Shown here: positions 17,098 through 26,365 of the stretch, piece by piece
Layout of the letters: the number at the start of each line of letters is the position of its first letter
Numbering within the stretch: the stretch's first letter is position 1
Assembly (NCBI GenBank): GCA_020161755.1
Contig: JAIUOS010000010.1
Coordinates: 56,780-120,779 of the forward strand
Source of the DNA: Actinomycetota bacterium
Lineage (GTDB): Bacteria; Actinomycetota; Actinomycetes; Propionibacteriales; Propionibacteriaceae
DNA: 64,000 nucleotides
Direction of reading: 5' to 3'
The notes under the pieces: model-generated
Databases searched by the model: none
What the model was told of the DNA's origin: nothing
Seen by the model: the letters and a program-made list of their open reading frames with translations, nothing else
Position numbers and translations under genes: made by a program

Positions 17098-17976
17098 TCA
17101 TCCCCGGTCCCCCGAACGAGGACGGGGTCCGGGCCCGTCCCACACGTCCCACACGCGGCTCGCCTGGCGGGCTGCCTGCGCCGCGCCGTCCGCGGCGGCG
17201 CGGTGGGAACTGCGCGGGCTGAGGAAGTCCCGGCCGAGGGCCAGCCGGCTGCTCCGGGACGGCTCCAGCAGGACGGTCCGGGTGCCGGACGCGGCCAGCG
17301 CGGCGGCCTGGACGCGGGGCCGGCGGACCGCGCGGACCGAACCCGAGAACGGGGCCAGCGCAACCACGCTCCCGGCCCCGGAGGCGACGTCGAGGTTGGC
17401 CGGTGACCGCAGGCCGCCGTCGAAGAACAGCCGGCCCTCGATCCGGACGGCCGGCAGCACCCCGGGCACCGCGCAACTGGCCGCCACCGCCCCGGCCAGG
17501 TCGACCGGACGCTGCGCGCTGAAGTACGCCGGGCGCCCGGACGCGACGTCGGTCGCCACGATCACCAGGCTCGGCGGCCAGGGCAGGCCGGACAGCCCCG
17601 GCGCGACCAGCGACACCCATTCGTCCTGGGCGTCGGCACTCCAGGCGGCCGCGGCCCTGCGGCCCAGCCACGCCAGCGCGTGCCGGCGGCTGGGGGACAC
17701 CTGGGCGGCAAGCAGCCGGGCGACGGCCGTCGGCCGCAGACGGGCGGGCGGCTCGACCGGGGTTCGGGTGAGCGGGGCGAACCCCTCGGCGAACGCGTCG
17801 AGCGAGCCGGCGGCCAGCCAGGCCGCGGTCAGGGCGCCCGCCGAGGTGCCGACCACCAGGTCCGCCCGGCCCAGGTCGACGCCCGCGTCCGCCAGACCGC
17901 AAAGCACCCCCAGCTGCCATGCCACGCCCGACGCGCCGCCACTGCCCAGGACCAGCGCTCGACGGATGGGGCTCAC
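17098..17976 (-). CDS. Patatin-like phospholipase
   Basis: Serine hydrolase with the Ser-Asp dyad of patatins, 292 residues. Oxyanion loop LGSGGASGVAW at 10-20, nucleophile elbow GTSAG near residue 43, and catalytic DGG in FFDGGLRSPA near 188. The C-terminal 60 residues are Arg/Ala-rich and not conserved in the family. GTG start with GGGAG upstream. The substrate is unknown; lipid acyl esters are expected. A second, different patatin gene lies at 28.3 kb. Confidence 0.88.
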   Translation of the reverse strand: MSPIRRALVLGSGGASGVAWQLGVLCGLADAGVDLGRADLVVGTSAGALTAAWLAAGSLDAFAEGFAPLTRTPVEPPARLRPTAVARLLAAQVSPSRRHALAWLGRRAAAAWSADAQDEWVSLVAPGLSGLPWPPSLVIVATDVASGRPAYFSAQRPVDLAGAVAASCAVPGVLPAVRIEGRLFFDGGLRSPANLDVASGAGSVVALAPFSGSVRAVRRPRVQAAALAASGTRTVLLEPSRSSRLALGRDFLSPRSSHRAAADGAAQAARQASRVWDVWDGPGPRPRSGDRG

Positions 17977-18101
17977 GCCACGATTCTCCCGCGCCCGCCG
18001 CGTACGGGTCGGGTGATTCTTCTTGATCTCTCAGCCACGCTCAGCCGCCGCGGGGCAGACTGGCAGGATCAGCAGGCAGCTCACAGCAAGGGGTTCGGAC
18101 A

Positions 18102-18722
18102 ATGATGCGAGGCCCCGTCGTGTGGATTCTCGCTTCCTGCCTGCTCCTCATCGGGTGCGCGAGTTCGGCGCAGTGGACCCCCGGCCCGGTGGAGACCATC
18201 CCGCCGACTCCCGCCGTCGCCACCGCCACCGCGACCACGACCGGCACGTCCGCGCCCCTGACGGTTCCGGACGCGTCCGGCGCCATCAACGCCGACCGCT
18301 TCGCCAGCGCCCACTTCGCCAGCCCGAGCGGACGCATCTGGTGCGCGCTCTACGACGACTGGGCACTGTGCCACTTCCCGCGCGGCATGGACATGTCGCA
18401 GGTCGAGACCTCCGAGCAGGTCTGCCCCGGTGAGGACCTGGACGTGACCGGCGTCTCGATCCTGCAGAAGGCGCAGTACTTCTGCAGCGGGGACCCGCAG
18501 GCGCAGCCGCAGACCAACGGCTCTTCCGTGGCCTGGTGGAAGGGCGCCGGCCTGCCGTCGGTGAAGTACGACGGCCAGAAGCTCGCGGTCCTGCCGTACG
18601 GCAAGAAGCTCGCCCGGAAGGGCTACGTCTGCGCGAGCGAGAAGTCCGGGTTGACCTGCGGCAACACCGACACCGGTCAGGGCTTCCGGATCTCGCTGGC
18701 CGGCGTGACCTTCATCACCTGA
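18102..18722 (+). CDS. Secreted lipoprotein of the SPSGRIWC type (DUF6636-like)
   Basis: 206 residues. A short signal peptide ends in the lipobox LLIGC with the acylated Cys near residue 19, then a Thr/Pro/Ala-rich linker. The folded part has FASPSGRIWCALYDDWALC, QYFCSGD, GYVCASEKSGLTCGNTDTGQGF, i.e. paired cysteines spaced as in a common actinobacterial exported family (I believe DUF6636). Function unknown. RBS AAGGGG. A strong terminator follows directly, so it is monocistronic. Confidence 0.75.
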   Translation: MMRGPVVWILASCLLLIGCASSAQWTPGPVETIPPTPAVATATATTTGTSAPLTVPDASGAINADRFASAHFASPSGRIWCALYDDWALCHFPRGMDMSQVETSEQVCPGEDLDVTGVSILQKAQYFCSGDPQAQPQTNGSSVAWWKGAGLPSVKYDGQKLAVLPYGKKLARKGYVCASEKSGLTCGNTDTGQGFRISLAGVTFIT

Positions 18723-18726
18723 GCCC

Positions 18727-18760
18727 GGGGCCGGCGCCGAGGGGGGTGGGCGCCGGCCCC
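18727..18760 (+). terminator. Hairpin terminator after the lipoprotein gene
   Basis: 12 bp perfect stem GGGGCCGGCGCC / GGCGCCGGCCCC with a 10 nt G-rich loop, starting 4 bp after the stop. Confidence 0.8.
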
Positions 18761-18825
18761 GTCCACCACGGCGGGCGTGGACGCCCGCGGCCGGGCGCTC
18801 CCGGTGCGTCGGTATGGTTTCGCCC

Positions 18826-21303
18826 ATGTCCGCGCAGGCAGCCGAACCCGCCAGCGCACTGCTCGACGCCTACCGTCGCCACCCCGCCCGGGCCGGAGTG
18901 GACGAGCTGCTCGACGAGGCCGGCACCCGTCCGCACGCCGAAGCGCTGGCCGCGACGATCGCCGCCACCGGCCTGCCCGGACTGCTCGCCGCCCGCGCCG
19001 AGGCGGCGGCGCTGGTCGCAGACGAGGGCATCACCTACGGCGCGGCCGACTCCGGCGTCCGCGCGCCCTGGCTGATCGACCCGCTGCCGCTGCCGCTGGA
19101 CGCCGCCGACTGGGCCGGGCTCGAGCGCGGGCTCGCGCAGCGGGCCGTGCTGCTGGACGCCGTCCTGGCCGACCTCTACTCCACCCGGGCGCTGCTGCGC
19201 GGCCGGGTGCTGCCACCGGCCGCGGTGCTGTCGCACCCGGGCTTCACCCGTCCCGCCGACCAGGTGGACGACCCGAAGCGACGCCAGCTGGTGCTCACCG
19301 CGACCGACCTCGGCCGGGACGCCGCCGGCACCTGGCGGGTGATCTCCGACCGCACCCAGGCGCCCGCCGGCGCCGGCTACACGATGGCCACCCGGCGGAT
19401 CGTCAGCCGGGTGCTCGCCGGGCTGCACCGCACCAGCGACCTGGCCCGCCTGCGCGGGTTCTTCCACACCATGACCGGCGCCCTGCTGGACGCCTCCCAG
19501 GGAGGCTCGGAGACGCCGCGGGTGGTGCTGCTCTCGCCCGGGTCCTCCAGCGAGACGATCTTCGACCAGGGCCTGCTGGCCACCATGCTCGGCTTCCCGC
19601 TGGCCGAGGCCGACGACCTGGTGGCGAGCCAGGGACGGGTGTGGCTGCGGGCGGGCGACGCGCTCGAACCGGTGGACGTGGTGCTGCGCCGGGTGGACGC
19701 CCCGCTGTGCGACCCGCTGGAGTTCCGCGGCAACTCCGAGGTCGGACTGCCCGGCATGATCGAGGCCGCGCGCCGCCGCGCGGTCACGGTGGTCAACCCG
19801 GTCGGCGCCGGCGTGCTGGACAACCCCGCCCTGATCGCGCACCTGCAACCGGTCGCGCAGGCGCTGCTCGGCGAGGACCTGCTGCTGGACTCCCCCGCCA
19901 CCTGGTGGTGCGGCGACGACGCGTCCCGCAGCCACGTGCTGGCCCGGCTGGAGCGACTGGTGATCAAGCCGGTCGCGCGCAGCGGCCCGTCCGCGGTGCG
20001 CTACGGGTGGCTGCTCAGCGCGGCCGAACGGGCCGAGTTGGCCGCGCGGATCGGCGACGAGCCGTGGGCCTGGTGCGGCCAGGAGCCGGTCGAGCTCTCG
20101 ACCGCGCCGGTGGTGACGTCCGGCGGCCTCGAACCGCGTCGGTTCGTGCTGCGCGCGTTCGGGGTGGCGGCCGGCGACTCCTACGACTTCCTGCCCGGCG
20201 GCCTGGGGCGGGTGGCGGCCGGTGTCGGCGAGCGGACGGTGTCCAGCGCGTCCGGCACGCTGGCGAAGGACGTGTGGGTGCCGGCGTCGGCCACCGAGCG
20301 GGTGGAGCCGGAGCGGGTCCGCCCTCGCCTGGTGGTGGCGCCGCGCGAGTCGGCCGTCCCGCCACGGGTGGCCCGCACGCTGATGACCATCGGCGCGCTC
20401 GCCGAGCGGGCGGAGGGCACCGCGCGGCTGGTGAAGGTGGCCGACGACCTGGCCGAGGACTTCAGCGCACGTCCGGGCACACCGGGCGCGGCGGCGTCCG
20501 CTCACCTGCTGGAGGCGGTGAGCCGCATCACCGGGGTCGAGCACTGGTACGCCGAATCGGCGCTGGGCTACCTGACCCGGGTGGCGCTCGACGCGTCCGC
20601 GACCGGCGGGGTGCACTCCAGCGCACGGCTGATGACGGCCGAGGCGCAGGAGGTCCGCGACCTGATGAGCGTGGACATCTGGAGCGTGTTCAGCCGGCTC
20701 GAACGCACGCTGGCCGCCCGGCCGGCGCTCGATGAGGCGCTCCAGCCGCTGCTGGCCGACGTGCTGGAGTCGCTGCTGGCCTACGCGGGGATCGTGGCGC
20801 AGAGCATGGTCCGGGACTCGTCCTGGGCCTTCCTGGACGCCGGTGGCCGGCTCGAACGCGCGCGGCACACGGTCTCGCTGCTGCGCCACACGCTGGTCGC
20901 GGACGGCGACCCGTCCGCCGAGCTCGTGGCCGACACCGTGCTGCGAGCGGGCGAGAGCATCATCACCCACCGCCGACGGGCGGCCGCGGGCACCGGACCG
21001 GCGCGGGCCGCGGAGTCGGTGCGGCCACTGCTCGTGCACGACCTGAGCAACCCGCGCTCGGTCGCCCACCAGCTCGCCGCGCTGGCCGCCGACCTGCGGC
21101 TGGTCGGCGACGAACGGCTGGCCGCGCAGGCCGAGTCGCTGCTGCCTTCGGTGGACGCCGCGGACGACGCCGGCGAGCGGCTCGACCGGCTGGCGGAGGC
21201 CCTGAACGCCCTCGGTGCGCGGATCGCGTCCCGGCACTTCGTCCGGCAGGCCACCCGGCGTACCGCCGAGCCCACGTGGTCGACGCCCAGGCAGGTGGTC
21301 TGA
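18826..21303 (+). CDS. Fused circularly permuted ATP-grasp (COG2308) and alpha-E (COG2307) protein
   Basis: 825 residues. The first ~500 form a circularly permuted ATP-grasp domain: YTMATRRIVSRVLAG, RVVLLSPGSSSETIFDQ, EFRGNSEVGLPGM, VTVVNPVGAGVLDNPALIAHL and VIKPVARSG. From about residue 515 an all-helical alpha-E domain follows with ERAEGTARLVK, EHWYAESALGYL and RHTLVADGDPSAE. In many bacteria these are two separate neighbouring genes; here they are one chain. The stop overlaps the start of the transglutaminase gene (TGATG), so the two are translationally coupled. ATP-grasp folds usually form amide or ester bonds, so a ligase role is expected, but the substrate is unknown. An ATG at 18814 is an alternative start. 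Confidence 0.87.
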   Translation: MSAQAAEPASALLDAYRRHPARAGVDELLDEAGTRPHAEALAATIAATGLPGLLAARAEAAALVADEGITYGAADSGVRAPWLIDPLPLPLDAADWAGLERGLAQRAVLLDAVLADLYSTRALLRGRVLPPAAVLSHPGFTRPADQVDDPKRRQLVLTATDLGRDAAGTWRVISDRTQAPAGAGYTMATRRIVSRVLAGLHRTSDLARLRGFFHTMTGALLDASQGGSETPRVVLLSPGSSSETIFDQGLLATMLGFPLAEADDLVASQGRVWLRAGDALEPVDVVLRRVDAPLCDPLEFRGNSEVGLPGMIEAARRRAVTVVNPVGAGVLDNPALIAHLQPVAQALLGEDLLLDSPATWWCGDDASRSHVLARLERLVIKPVARSGPSAVRYGWLLSAAERAELAARIGDEPWAWCGQEPVELSTAPVVTSGGLEPRRFVLRAFGVAAGDSYDFLPGGLGRVAAGVGERTVSSASGTLAKDVWVPASATERVEPERVRPRLVVAPRESAVPPRVARTLMTIGALAERAEGTARLVKVADDLAEDFSARPGTPGAAASAHLLEAVSRITGVEHWYAESALGYLTRVALDASATGGVHSSARLMTAEAQEVRDLMSVDIWSVFSRLERTLAARPALDEALQPLLADVLESLLAYAGIVAQSMVRDSSWAFLDAGGRLERARHTVSLLRHTLVADGDPSAELVADTVLRAGESIITHRRRAAAGTGPARAAESVRPLLVHDLSNPRSVAHQLAALAADLRLVGDERLAAQAESLLPSVDAADDAGERLDRLAEALNALGARIASRHFVRQATRRTAEPTWSTPRQVV

Positions 21304-22202
21304 TGATCCACGGACCGCGCCGGTACCTGGTTCGCCACGTCACCCGCTACACCTACGACGACGTGCTGGAGGCCTGCTACAACCGCGGGCTGCTCCAGCC
21401 GCGAGAGCTCCCGTTCCAGCGGGTGCTCAGCTCGGAGGTGGTGGCGACGCCGCCGTCGGAGCTGGTGACCACGCACCGGGACTACTTCGGGAACGCGTCG
21501 GTGTACCTGGAGTGCCGGACGCCCACGACCGAGCTGGAGGTCGCCGCGACGAGCGTGGTGCAGGTCGACCGGCAGCCGCCGGACCTGGCGGCACTGGACG
21601 CCTGGACGGTGGCCGGGGCCGCCGCGGCGGTGGCCGCGGGCGCCGACCCGGTGGATGTGGCGGAGTTCACGCTGCCCTCACCCCTGGTGGTGTCGGGTCC
21701 GGCGGTGCGCGCCTACGCGGCGTCCGTGCTCGCGCCGGAGCGTCCGTTCGGGGAGGCAGTGGCGGCGCTCACCCACCGGATCTTCGAGGACTTCCGCTAC
21801 CGGCAGGGCACCACCTCGGTGCGGACGACGCTGGCCGAGCTGCTCGAGCAGCGGCAGGGTGTCTGCCAGGACTTCGCGCACCTCGCCGTCGGGTGCCTGC
21901 GTTCGGTGGGCCTGCCCGCGCGGTACGTCAGCGGCTACCTGGAGACCGCGCCCCCGCCGGGGCGGGAGAAGCTGCAGGGCGCGGACGCCACCCACGCCTG
22001 GGCGTCGGTGCTGACCCCGTCCGGGGAGTGGCTGGACCTGGACCCGACCAACGACCACTTCACCGACTCCCGCTACATCGTGACCGCCTGGGGACGGGAC
22101 TTCTCCGACGTCTCCCCCCTGCGCGGCGTGGTCTTCACCGAGGCCGGCACCTCCACCCTGACCGTCGAGGTGGACGTCGACCCGCTCCCGCTCGCCGACT
22201 GA
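21303..22202 (+). CDS. Transglutaminase-like cysteine protease-fold protein (COG1305)
   Basis: 299 residues. N-terminal bacterial transglutaminase-like region starting YLVRHVTRYTYDD, then the catalytic core: Cys in GVCQDFAHL (near 188), His in ATHAWASV (near 229) and Asp in LDPTND (near 246). The start ATG shares a base with the TGA of the ATP-grasp/alpha-E gene. The conserved partnership of COG2308, COG2307 and COG1305 suggests a system that makes and breaks amide bonds, possibly peptide tagging or peptide storage; this is inference. A long hairpin ends the operon. Confidence 0.9.
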   Translation: MIHGPRRYLVRHVTRYTYDDVLEACYNRGLLQPRELPFQRVLSSEVVATPPSELVTTHRDYFGNASVYLECRTPTTELEVAATSVVQVDRQPPDLAALDAWTVAGAAAAVAAGADPVDVAEFTLPSPLVVSGPAVRAYAASVLAPERPFGEAVAALTHRIFEDFRYRQGTTSVRTTLAELLEQRQGVCQDFAHLAVGCLRSVGLPARYVSGYLETAPPPGREKLQGADATHAWASVLTPSGEWLDLDPTNDHFTDSRYIVTAWGRDFSDVSPLRGVVFTEAGTSTLTVEVDVDPLPLAD

Positions 22203-22218
22203 CGGCCCCAGCCCCTCG

Positions 22219-22289
22219 CCGAACGCCACCGTTTCGGTCAAAACGCCCCCGCCCAGGTGCAGGCGTTTGACCCGAACGGTGGCGTTCGG
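22219..22289. terminator. Long near-perfect hairpin after the transglutaminase operon
   Basis: Arms of about 28 nt: 22219-22247 begins CCGAACGCCACCGTTTCGG and pairs with 22262-22289 ending GGTGGCGTTCGG, with two small mismatches and a C-rich loop. It is much longer than an ordinary terminator. Similar long hairpins of unrelated sequence occur at 31839 and 51324. Confidence 0.75.
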
Positions 22290-22430
22290 CAGAGATCCCG
22301 GGAAACCCGGCGCGGTATCGACAGTCCGGCGCGCCGCCGACACACTGTTCGCCAACGCTGCTTCCATCGGAGACAGACGTTGACAGTCGCTCCGCCTCCA
22401 AGCCCTCGGGCCCAACCCCTGGAGAACAGC

Positions 22431-24641
22431 GTGACCGCAGACCACAGCGATGCCGGGCGCGGTGACGTCCGGCGCGGACCGGACGCCGGCGACGGCTGGC
22501 TGGTGACCGCCGACGGCCCGGACACCAACCCGGGCCACCGCGAGACCGTGTTCACGATCGGGAACGGCAACCTCAGCCTCCGCGGGACGCTGGAGGAGGG
22601 CCATCCGAAGGAGACCGCCGGCTCGTTCATGCACCGGGTGTGGGACGACATGCCCGTCCATGGCACCGAACTGGCCTGCCTGCCGCGCTGGTGGGGGCTG
22701 GACCTGTGGCTGAACGACCAGCGCGTCCGCAACGAGGCCGACCCTCCCGGACGCCAGGTGCTCGACCTGCGCAACGGGCTGCTGACCCGCGAGTTCGACT
22801 GGCCGGTGGACGCCGGCGTCGACCTGCACGTGCGGCACGAGCGGTTCCTCAGCCTGGTGGAGCCGTACGGGGCGATGCTGCGCACCACCGTGACGCTCTC
22901 GAAGGGCGAGGCCGACCTGCGGGTCCGGGTCGGCGCGAGCATGCACGTCGAGAACACCGGCCTGCTGCACTGGCGGCTGGTCGGCCAGTCGGCCAGTGAG
23001 GACGGGATCGCGCTGGTCACGGTCACGCGCTCCACCGGCATCCCGGTTGCCGTGCTGGTGCGGACGGCGCTGTCGGCGTCCGCCACCTTCACCCCCGGGG
23101 ACGCGGACGGCGCCCCGTCCGGCGACTACCGGCTGCGGCTGCGCGCCGGACAGCCGGTCGAGATCGTGCGCTCGGTCGGCGTCGTGCCCGGGCTGGACTC
23201 CGACATGCCGATGGCCGTGGCCCGCGAGGTCTCCGATCGGCTGGACGGCCAGGGCTGGGCCGCCGCGCTGGCCGCGTCCACGCAGGCGTGGTCCCAGGTG
23301 TGGGCGGACTGCGACGTGGAGATCGACGGCGACCCCGAGGCCCAGCTGGCGCTGCGGTTCAACCTGTTCCAGCTGATCAGCGCCGCGCCGCGGTTCACCG
23401 AGGACGCGAGCATCGGCGCCAAGACCCTGTCCGGCTACGGGTACCGGCACCACGTGTTCTGGGACACCGAGTCGTTCATGCTGCCGCTGTTCTCGTTCAC
23501 CCAGCCCGACGTCGCCCGCAACATGCTCGCCTACCGGAGCCGCCGGCTGGCCGGCGCCCGTGCCAAGGCGGCAGCGGGTGGGTTCGCGGGCGCGCAGTTC
23601 CCGTGGGAGAGCGCCGGCACCGGCGCGGAGGTGACGCCGACCTGGCTGGAGGACCCGGCGAACCCGGGCGAGCGGGTGCGGATCTGGACCGGCGACACCG
23701 AGCTGCACATCACCGCCGACATCGCCCGGGCGGTCCTGCAGTACTGGCAGGTGTCCGGCGACGACGAGTTCCTGCGGGACGAGGGCGCCGAGCTGGTGCT
23801 GGAAGGCGCGCGGTTCTGGGCGTCACGCGCCGAGCCGGACGCCGAGGGGCGGTTCCACTTCCGTGACGTGATCGGCCCGGACGAGTACCACGAGCACGTC
23901 GACGACAACGCCTACACCAACGAGCTCGCCGCCTGGCACCTCGGGGCGGCCGAACGGGTGCTCGGCTGGCTGGAACGGACCGCGCCCGCCCGCGCCGCGC
24001 AGGTACTGGCGTCGCTCGAGGTGGACGCCGGGGAGCGGGCGCACTGGGCGGAAGTGGCCGAGGGCATCGTCCGTCCGCGCGTCGAGGAGGGCGTGCTCGA
24101 GCAGTTCGCCGGCTACTTCGACCTCGAGGACGTGGACTACGCGCGGCTGCGGAACCCGTCGCGGCAGGTCTCGATGCAGGAGCTGTACGGCGTCGAGGGC
24201 GTCCAGCGGACCCGCAACATCAAGCAGCCGGACGTGCTGATGCTGGCCTTCCAGTTGCCGCAGCTGTTCGACGACGAGCAGCTCGCGGCCAACTACCACT
24301 ACTACGACGCGCGCACCGACCACGAACTGGGCTCGAGCCTGGGGCCGGCGGTGAGCGCCGTGATCGCCGCCCGGAGCGGCGACCCGATCACCGCGTACAG
24401 CCACTTCCTGCGCGCGGCCCGGGCCGACCTGCGGGACGTGCGGGGCAACGCGGCGGACGGGATCCACGGCGCATCCGCCGGGGGCCTGTGGCAGGCGGTG
24501 GTGTTCGGCTTCGCCGGCCTCACCATCTCCGGCGCCACCTGGCAGGTGCACCCGGTGCTCCCCGAGTCCTGGACCCGGCTCCGCTTCACCTTCCGCCACC
24601 GCGGCGCCCGCCAGGTCGTCGAGCTCACCCCGCCCACCTGA
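22431..24641 (+). CDS. Glycoside hydrolase family 65 disaccharide phosphorylase
   Basis: 736 residues from the GTG at 22431 (GGAG six bases upstream); the frame is open further up but that part has no family similarity. Family blocks: GNGNLSLRGTLEEG near the N-terminus, HHVFWDTESFMLP, and the (alpha/alpha)6 barrel motif DVIGPDEYHEHVDDNAYTN with the general acid Glu near residue 483, followed by KQPDVLMLAFQLP. It would phosphorolyse an alpha-glucosyl disaccharide to beta-glucose 1-phosphate; maltose, trehalose, kojibiose or nigerose specificity cannot be told apart here. No beta-phosphoglucomutase lies next to it, unlike many GH65 loci. Confidence 0.9.
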   Translation: MTADHSDAGRGDVRRGPDAGDGWLVTADGPDTNPGHRETVFTIGNGNLSLRGTLEEGHPKETAGSFMHRVWDDMPVHGTELACLPRWWGLDLWLNDQRVRNEADPPGRQVLDLRNGLLTREFDWPVDAGVDLHVRHERFLSLVEPYGAMLRTTVTLSKGEADLRVRVGASMHVENTGLLHWRLVGQSASEDGIALVTVTRSTGIPVAVLVRTALSASATFTPGDADGAPSGDYRLRLRAGQPVEIVRSVGVVPGLDSDMPMAVAREVSDRLDGQGWAAALAASTQAWSQVWADCDVEIDGDPEAQLALRFNLFQLISAAPRFTEDASIGAKTLSGYGYRHHVFWDTESFMLPLFSFTQPDVARNMLAYRSRRLAGARAKAAAGGFAGAQFPWESAGTGAEVTPTWLEDPANPGERVRIWTGDTELHITADIARAVLQYWQVSGDDEFLRDEGAELVLEGARFWASRAEPDAEGRFHFRDVIGPDEYHEHVDDNAYTNELAAWHLGAAERVLGWLERTAPARAAQVLASLEVDAGERAHWAEVAEGIVRPRVEEGVLEQFAGYFDLEDVDYARLRNPSRQVSMQELYGVEGVQRTRNIKQPDVLMLAFQLPQLFDDEQLAANYHYYDARTDHELGSSLGPAVSAVIAARSGDPITAYSHFLRAARADLRDVRGNAADGIHGASAGGLWQAVVFGFAGLTISGATWQVHPVLPESWTRLRFTFRHRGARQVVELTPPT

Positions 24642-24644
24642 CCG

Positions 24645-24671
24645 ATCGGGGACGGTTCCCAACTCGGTCCG
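24645..24671. repeat. Single class B REP between convergent genes
   Basis: One copy of GGGGACGGTTCCCAACTCGG fills the 30 bp between the stops of the GH65 and Hsp70 genes. Confidence 0.75.
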
Positions 24672-26177
24672 TCAGCCGCCGAGGCCGTAGAGCTGGCTGT
24701 AGCCGGTGTTGGTGTCGGTGATGCGGACGGTGACCAGGCCGTTCGGGTCGACGCGGTAGCACTCCTCGACGACCGGGCCGTGGCCCCAGCGCTCGACGGC
24801 GGCGTCCTCCAGCACGAAGCGGCCCTGCAACGACGGGTCGAACGGGAACCGCACCTCCGCGATCGGGGCCAGGTCGCCGAGCGGCTCCCCGTGGGCGTCC
24901 ACCCCCGCGTACTCGACGAACCGGTACCAACCGACGTTGTGGACGGCCTGGTAGCGCCGGGTGACGGTCAGCTCGCCACTGGCCGGCAGGGCGGTGTTGC
25001 GGTCGATCAGCTGGTCGAAACCGACCGCACGCCCGCGGTCGAGTTCCCGGAAGACGCCGACGCCGCGCCACAGCCGGTCGGCCAGCGCGTACCCCGACGT
25101 GGTGTCGGCGGCGATCGCCAGCCCGATCGCGGTCGAGGCCGCCGGGTAGGGCGAGCGGTGCACGCGCCGTCCGAACCGCTCGCGCAGCATGCGTGGCACG
25201 AGCGGCAGCCCGCTGCCGCCGCCGACGAGGTAGATGCCGGCCACCTGGCCGCCGAGCTGGTCGACCTCGTCCGCGAGCGCCGAGACCAGCGGCGCCATCG
25301 CCTCCAGGCTGGCGTCCACCAACGGTTCGGCGGCGGCGTAGAAGTCGTCCACCGCGACGGTCACCGGCCGGCCGGCCACCTCGACGGTGATCCGCTTCGA
25401 CTGCGGGCTGAGCCGCTCCTTGGCCTCGCGGCACTCCTCGAGCAGCCGCTCGGCGTCCCCCGCGTCGAGCGGCGGGTTCCCGGCGGCCTCCAGCACGACC
25501 TCGGCGAGGGCCAGGTCGAAGTCGTCGCCGCCGAGGCGGTTCACCCCGACCGAACCGATCACGTCGTGCCGGGTACCGGTCACCTCGACCAGGGACGCGT
25601 CGAACGTGCCGCCGCCGAGGTCGTAGACCAGCACCTGGTTGCGCCGCGCGGTCAGCGTCCGCGACTGGCGGTGGGTGTACTCGAACCCGGCCGCCGACGG
25701 CTCGTTGACCAGGCCGACCACGTCGAAGCCCGCCTGCCGGAAGGCCTCCAGGGTGAGGAATCGCTGCGCGCCGAGCGCGTGGGCAGGGACGGACGCGACC
25801 ACGCGGCACGTCGCCGCCGCCCGGAACTCGGGAGCGATGTTCGACCAGTGGCCCAGCGCCTTGCGCAGCGCCGTCAGGAAGCCGGTGAGCACCTCGAGCA
25901 GGCCGAAGCTCGCCCCACCGATGTCGACGGGGGTCTCGGCGGTGATGCCGGGGCGGCCGAGCAGCCGTTTGAACGAGCGCAGGTACGGCGCGCCGGCCCG
26001 CGCGGCCACGAGGGCCTCGAACCCGAACCTGAGCTGTCCGTCGGCCAGCGCGACCAGCGAGGGGAAGTGGTCGGCGATGTCGCCGTCCGGATCGACGAAG
26101 CCCACCACGGGGTAGTTCCCCCGGTCGGCGCGGGCGACGATCGTGCGAGTGGTTCCGAAGTCGACGCCGAGGTGCAT
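24672..26177 (-). CDS. Hsp70-family protein without a substrate-binding lid
   Basis: 501 residues, clearly shorter than DnaK (about 610). The actin-fold ATPase is intact: LGVDFGTTRTIVA at the N-terminus, VNEPSAAGFEY, the phosphate-2 loop VYDLGGGTFDASLVEV, RLGGDDFD, and the adenosine motif YLVGGGSGLPLVPRML near 330. After about residue 390 only a beta-rich segment follows (GELTVTRRYQAVHNVGWYRFVEY); the helical lid and the DnaK tail are absent. It therefore belongs to the solitary actinobacterial Hsp70-like group rather than the DnaK-DnaJ-GrpE machine. Client and partner are unknown. Confidence 0.87.
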   Translation of the reverse strand: MHLGVDFGTTRTIVARADRGNYPVVGFVDPDGDIADHFPSLVALADGQLRFGFEALVAARAGAPYLRSFKRLLGRPGITAETPVDIGGASFGLLEVLTGFLTALRKALGHWSNIAPEFRAAATCRVVASVPAHALGAQRFLTLEAFRQAGFDVVGLVNEPSAAGFEYTHRQSRTLTARRNQVLVYDLGGGTFDASLVEVTGTRHDVIGSVGVNRLGGDDFDLALAEVVLEAAGNPPLDAGDAERLLEECREAKERLSPQSKRITVEVAGRPVTVAVDDFYAAAEPLVDASLEAMAPLVSALADEVDQLGGQVAGIYLVGGGSGLPLVPRMLRERFGRRVHRSPYPAASTAIGLAIAADTTSGYALADRLWRGVGVFRELDRGRAVGFDQLIDRNTALPASGELTVTRRYQAVHNVGWYRFVEYAGVDAHGEPLGDLAPIAEVRFPFDPSLQGRFVLEDAAVERWGHGPVVEECYRVDPNGLVTVRITDTNTGYSQLYGLGG

Positions 26178-26365
26178 GGGTGCCAACCTAACCGTCCCGG
26201 ACGCCGTCCGGCGGTCGGCCCGAGCCCTGAACGCCCCCGCGCCGCGACGTCCGTCCGTGCCCACCGGAGTGCTGGCGCGAACCCGCGGGAAGCACACCCA
26301 GTCCCACTTGTAACAATTCACGACTTTCCCGACGCGGCCCGGGGGCAGAGGTGGAGAATCACCGC

